Assembly (NCBI GenBank): GCA_965651265.1
Contig: CBFGRV010000064.1
Span: forward strand, 1 to 15,925
Direction: 5' to 3'
Source: CBFGRV01 sp965651265
Lineage (GTDB): Bacteria; Bacteroidota; Rhodothermia; Rhodothermales; VXPQ01
Length of the DNA stretch: 15,925 nt
This document shows positions 13,919 to 15,925 of the stretch, piece after piece. The stretch's first letter is position 1, and the number at the start of each line of letters is the position of its first letter. Position numbers and translations under genes: made by a program. The notes under the pieces were generated by a model. The model made no database searches and was not told where the DNA came from. It saw only the letters and a list, made by a program, of their open reading frames with translations.

Positions 13919-14857
13919 ATGACCACAACGCGCCATTCGATCAGGCCATTCCGCAGTTCCCGAGGGTCCACTTCCACGCTTTTCGTCGCCATCGCCCTGG
14001 CGGTTCCTGCGCTCGCCGGCCCCATGGGTGCTCTCGCCCAAGAATCGGCGGACACGCAGCCGACCGGCGCCCGTGTCGAAGTCAACGGTATGCAGATGTA
14101 CTACGAGGTCTCCGGGCAGGGCGACCCGCTGATCGTATTGCACGGCGCCTACATGAACATCCCGACGATGGGCGAGATCATCCCGAAGCTCGCCGAGACC
14201 CACCGCGTGTATGCGCTCGAATTTCAGGGACACGGCCGCACGACGGACATCGACCGACCCATCACGTATCAGAATCTTGCGGATGATGTCGCGGCGGTCA
14301 TGGACGCCGTCGGCCTCGATCGTGCCGATGTCTTCGGCTACTCGATGGGTGCGGGTGCGGGGTTGCAGCTCGTGATCCGGCATCCGGAGCGCGTCAAGAA
14401 GCTCGTCGCCGCATCCGTCGCCTACGATCTCGAGGGCTGGCAGCCGGCATTCCGCGACTTCATTCCGCAGCTCACGGTGGAGATGATGCTCACTATGCCC
14501 TTCGCCGAGGACTACAAGAAGCTGGCAGCGAACCCCGATGGTTTTCCTGCGCTCGTCGCAAAGCTGATTGCGCTCGAGAAGGAGCCCATGGCGTGGGAGG
14601 AGGACGTGAAGCAGATCGAGACGCCGGTGCTCGTGATCGCCGGCGATGCCGACGTGTCCACGCTCGAGCACAATGTGTCGATGTTTCGGCTCCTGGGTGG
14701 CGGCGCGATGGGCGATATGGGTGAGCCGCTTCCCGCATCGCGCCTGGCCATCATGCCGGCGACGTCGCATACGGCGGTGATCGGTCAGGCCGACCTGCTG
14801 CACGCCTTCATCGAGCCGTTTCTGAAGGGGGAGACGCCGAAGGGGATGTTCGAGTAG
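13919..14857 (+). CDS. Secreted alpha/beta hydrolase
   Basis: A 312-residue alpha/beta-hydrolase fold protein with an N-terminal signal peptide (STLFVAIALAVPALAGPMGALAQ, cleavage likely after residue 40). The catalytic triad is visible: S142 in the nucleophile elbow GYSMGAG, an acid at D243 or D245 in IAGDADVST, and H284 in ATSHTAV. The oxyanion-hole region is LIVLHGAYM, where an HG motif is standard. The cap region (about 170-225) is helical and methionine-rich. The signature is common to esterases, lipases, haloalkane dehalogenases and similar enzymes, so the substrate is unknown. I prefer ATG 13919, with GGAG some 12 nt upstream; TTG 13901 is an alternative that adds six residues. It converges on the GH5 gene with 49 bp between stops. 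Confidence 0.9.
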   Translation: MTTTRHSIRPFRSSRGSTSTLFVAIALAVPALAGPMGALAQESADTQPTGARVEVNGMQMYYEVSGQGDPLIVLHGAYMNIPTMGEIIPKLAETHRVYALEFQGHGRTTDIDRPITYQNLADDVAAVMDAVGLDRADVFGYSMGAGAGLQLVIRHPERVKKLVAASVAYDLEGWQPAFRDFIPQLTVEMMLTMPFAEDYKKLAANPDGFPALVAKLIALEKEPMAWEEDVKQIETPVLVIAGDADVSTLEHNVSMFRLLGGGAMGDMGEPLPASRLAIMPATSHTAVIGQADLLHAFIEPFLKGETPKGMFE

Positions 14858-14906
14858 GGATTTGCAAGCATTGGCTGAGTCGTACGCATTGGCAGAGTCG
14901 GATTAC

Positions 14907-15925
14907 TCACTGCCGTGAGATCCGCAGCGCTCGGAGATCGAATCCTCCATCCTCGATGATGAGTCGGATCTGATGCGATCCAGCTTCCAGATCCACCGAA
15001 CCGACGCGCGTTTGCGTCCAGTGGTCTGCGTCGGGGAGGGCGATTCCCGCTCCGACGGCCGCACCATCCACCATCCACGTCACGCGGCCCGCGGCGTCAT
15101 CCAACCTGGTCTCGATGCTCACCTCATACATCCCGGCATCCTCCACCTCGACGGTGTATTGCAGCCACTCGCCCGGCTCGATCCAGCCGACGTAATGGCC
15201 GCCGTCTTCATCCCGGCCGATGTCCACGCCGTCGTTGCGGTATCCGTACCCCCGATTGCCCGCACTGTTGACGCCCGAGACCCAGTAGTTGGCCGTGTCG
15301 ACATCGAGGTAGGCGTAGCCGTTCCGGCCGAGGTCGTAATCGACGGCCAGGATGGTGGTCGGATTAGCGGCCGAGACGACGTGCCGCTTCCAGGGCAGGA
15401 CCTCGGTGGTGTGCGGCTGGCGCATCATCGCATCGATCACATCGCGGTGGATGACGTTGTTCTCCAGCTTCAGATTCTCCGTGAGCTGCTTCAGCCCCGT
15501 GAACGCCTCGTCCGGATCCGGTTTGTCGCCGCCTTCCTGGAAGTACTGAACGGTCGCCCTATACGCGTCGTTGGCGACGATCTCCAGTGGCTGATTGGTG
15601 CCGATCTTCTTCAGCGGCCACCACGCCCAGCCGATGTCGTGCGACTCGAGAAGCGCGATCGCATTCGTGAACCACGTGTTCGAGTTCTCGCCCGTCTCGC
15701 CGAGCCAGATCGGCACGTTGCGCTCCTCCCGCATGTCCAGCATGTGCTGAATTTCGGCTACGGTGTTGTAATTCCAGTATTTGTGATAGGAGATGACGAG
15801 GTTGTCGTCCCAGAGCGGCGGCAGCGAACGGTAGTTGTTGCCCCAGCAGTTCCCTTCGATGATGACGATGTGGTTCGTGTCGACCTCCCGGATGGCCTCC
15901 GTGATGCGGCGCTGCAGGTCCCACA
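14907..15925 (-). CDS. GH5-family glycoside hydrolase with C-terminal CBM6-type module (5' end outside the window)
   Basis: The open frame runs uninterrupted off the right edge; 338 C-terminal residues are present. The visible part of the catalytic (beta/alpha)8 barrel holds HIVIIEGNCWGNN, ISYHKYW with the substrate-side His, the nucleophile Glu in WLGETGE (visible residue 76, codon 15696-15698) and the barrel-closing Trp stretch WAWWPLKK. The acid/base Glu of the NEP motif must lie upstream, outside the window. From about residue 191 a CBM6-like beta-sandwich follows (YRNDGVDIGRDEDGGHYVGWIEPGEWLQYTVEV... GSHQIRLIIEDGGFDLRALRIS), which binds polysaccharide chains. The enzyme would be exported to cleave a beta-glucan or related polymer; substrate cannot be told from this part. 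The Met codon at 15741-15743 is internal, not the start. Confidence 0.9.
   Translation of the reverse strand, partial: WDLQRRITEAIREVDTNHIVIIEGNCWGNNYRSLPPLWDDNLVISYHKYWNYNTVAEIQHMLDMREERNVPIWLGETGENSNTWFTNAIALLESHDIGWAWWPLKKIGTNQPLEIVANDAYRATVQYFQEGGDKPDPDEAFTGLKQLTENLKLENNVIHRDVIDAMMRQPHTTEVLPWKRHVVSAANPTTILAVDYDLGRNGYAYLDVDTANYWVSGVNSAGNRGYGYRNDGVDIGRDEDGGHYVGWIEPGEWLQYTVEVEDAGMYEVSIETRLDDAAGRVTWMVDGAAVGAGIALPDADHWTQTRVGSVDLEAGSHQIRLIIEDGGFDLRALRISRQ

Noticed and set aside
13697..14803. 368-codon minus-strand ORF antisense to the hydrolase
   Set aside because: It has no recognisable motif, runs through the H1 terminator and is a GC-codon shadow of the hydrolase, whose catalytic triad is intact.

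Overview
The window is high-GC bacterial chromosomal DNA. Bacillithiol synthesis (a BshB1-type deacetylase), two lipoproteins with a clear lipobox, a Bacteroidota-style LeuRS, a mix of weak and good Shine-Dalgarno sites, and purine-rich GAGGTC-type intergenic repeats together suggest a member of the Bacteroidota/Rhodothermota group, perhaps Rhodothermales. This assignment is inference; no rRNA or other phylogenetic marker beyond leuS is present.

Left part (1-4849): a 36-bp tandem hairpin repeat touches the left edge and is followed by purine-rich GGAGGTC repeats. A small CoA-binding protein lies on the minus strand. Divergent from it, after a gap holding five 21-bp tandem repeats, is leuS. 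A second GAGGTC repeat block, here partly as an inverted repeat, separates leuS from bshB1.

Middle (4980-7099): two unrelated lipoprotein genes converge on a strong hairpin that contains the stop codon of the plus-strand gene. The first resembles Bacteroidota DUF6340-type proteins with a helical, TPR-like tail. The second is not recognised. An AT-richer gap follows.

Accessory-looking stretch (7472-13030): stand-alone plus-strand genes with no common pathway. They are a DUF985 cupin, the decayed 3' end of a ParE/RelE toxin, a secreted HExxH metallopeptidase, a class I methyltransferase, a second secreted HExxH metallopeptidase, a GNAT acetyltransferase and an SDR oxidoreductase. The gaps between them contain gene remnants but no attC sites, transposases or integrase.

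Right part (13300-15925): a Lys/Ala/Ser/Thr-rich histone H1-like protein built from seven 9-residue repeats ends in a textbook intrinsic terminator. A secreted alpha/beta hydrolase follows. Converging on it from the right edge is the C-terminal half of a GH5 glycoside hydrolase with a CBM6-type module.

I see no defence system, CRISPR array, complete mobile element or RNA gene. The most unusual items are the three unrelated intergenic repeat families, the orphan toxin remnant, the pair of unassigned HExxH proteins and the unrecognised minus-strand lipoprotein.
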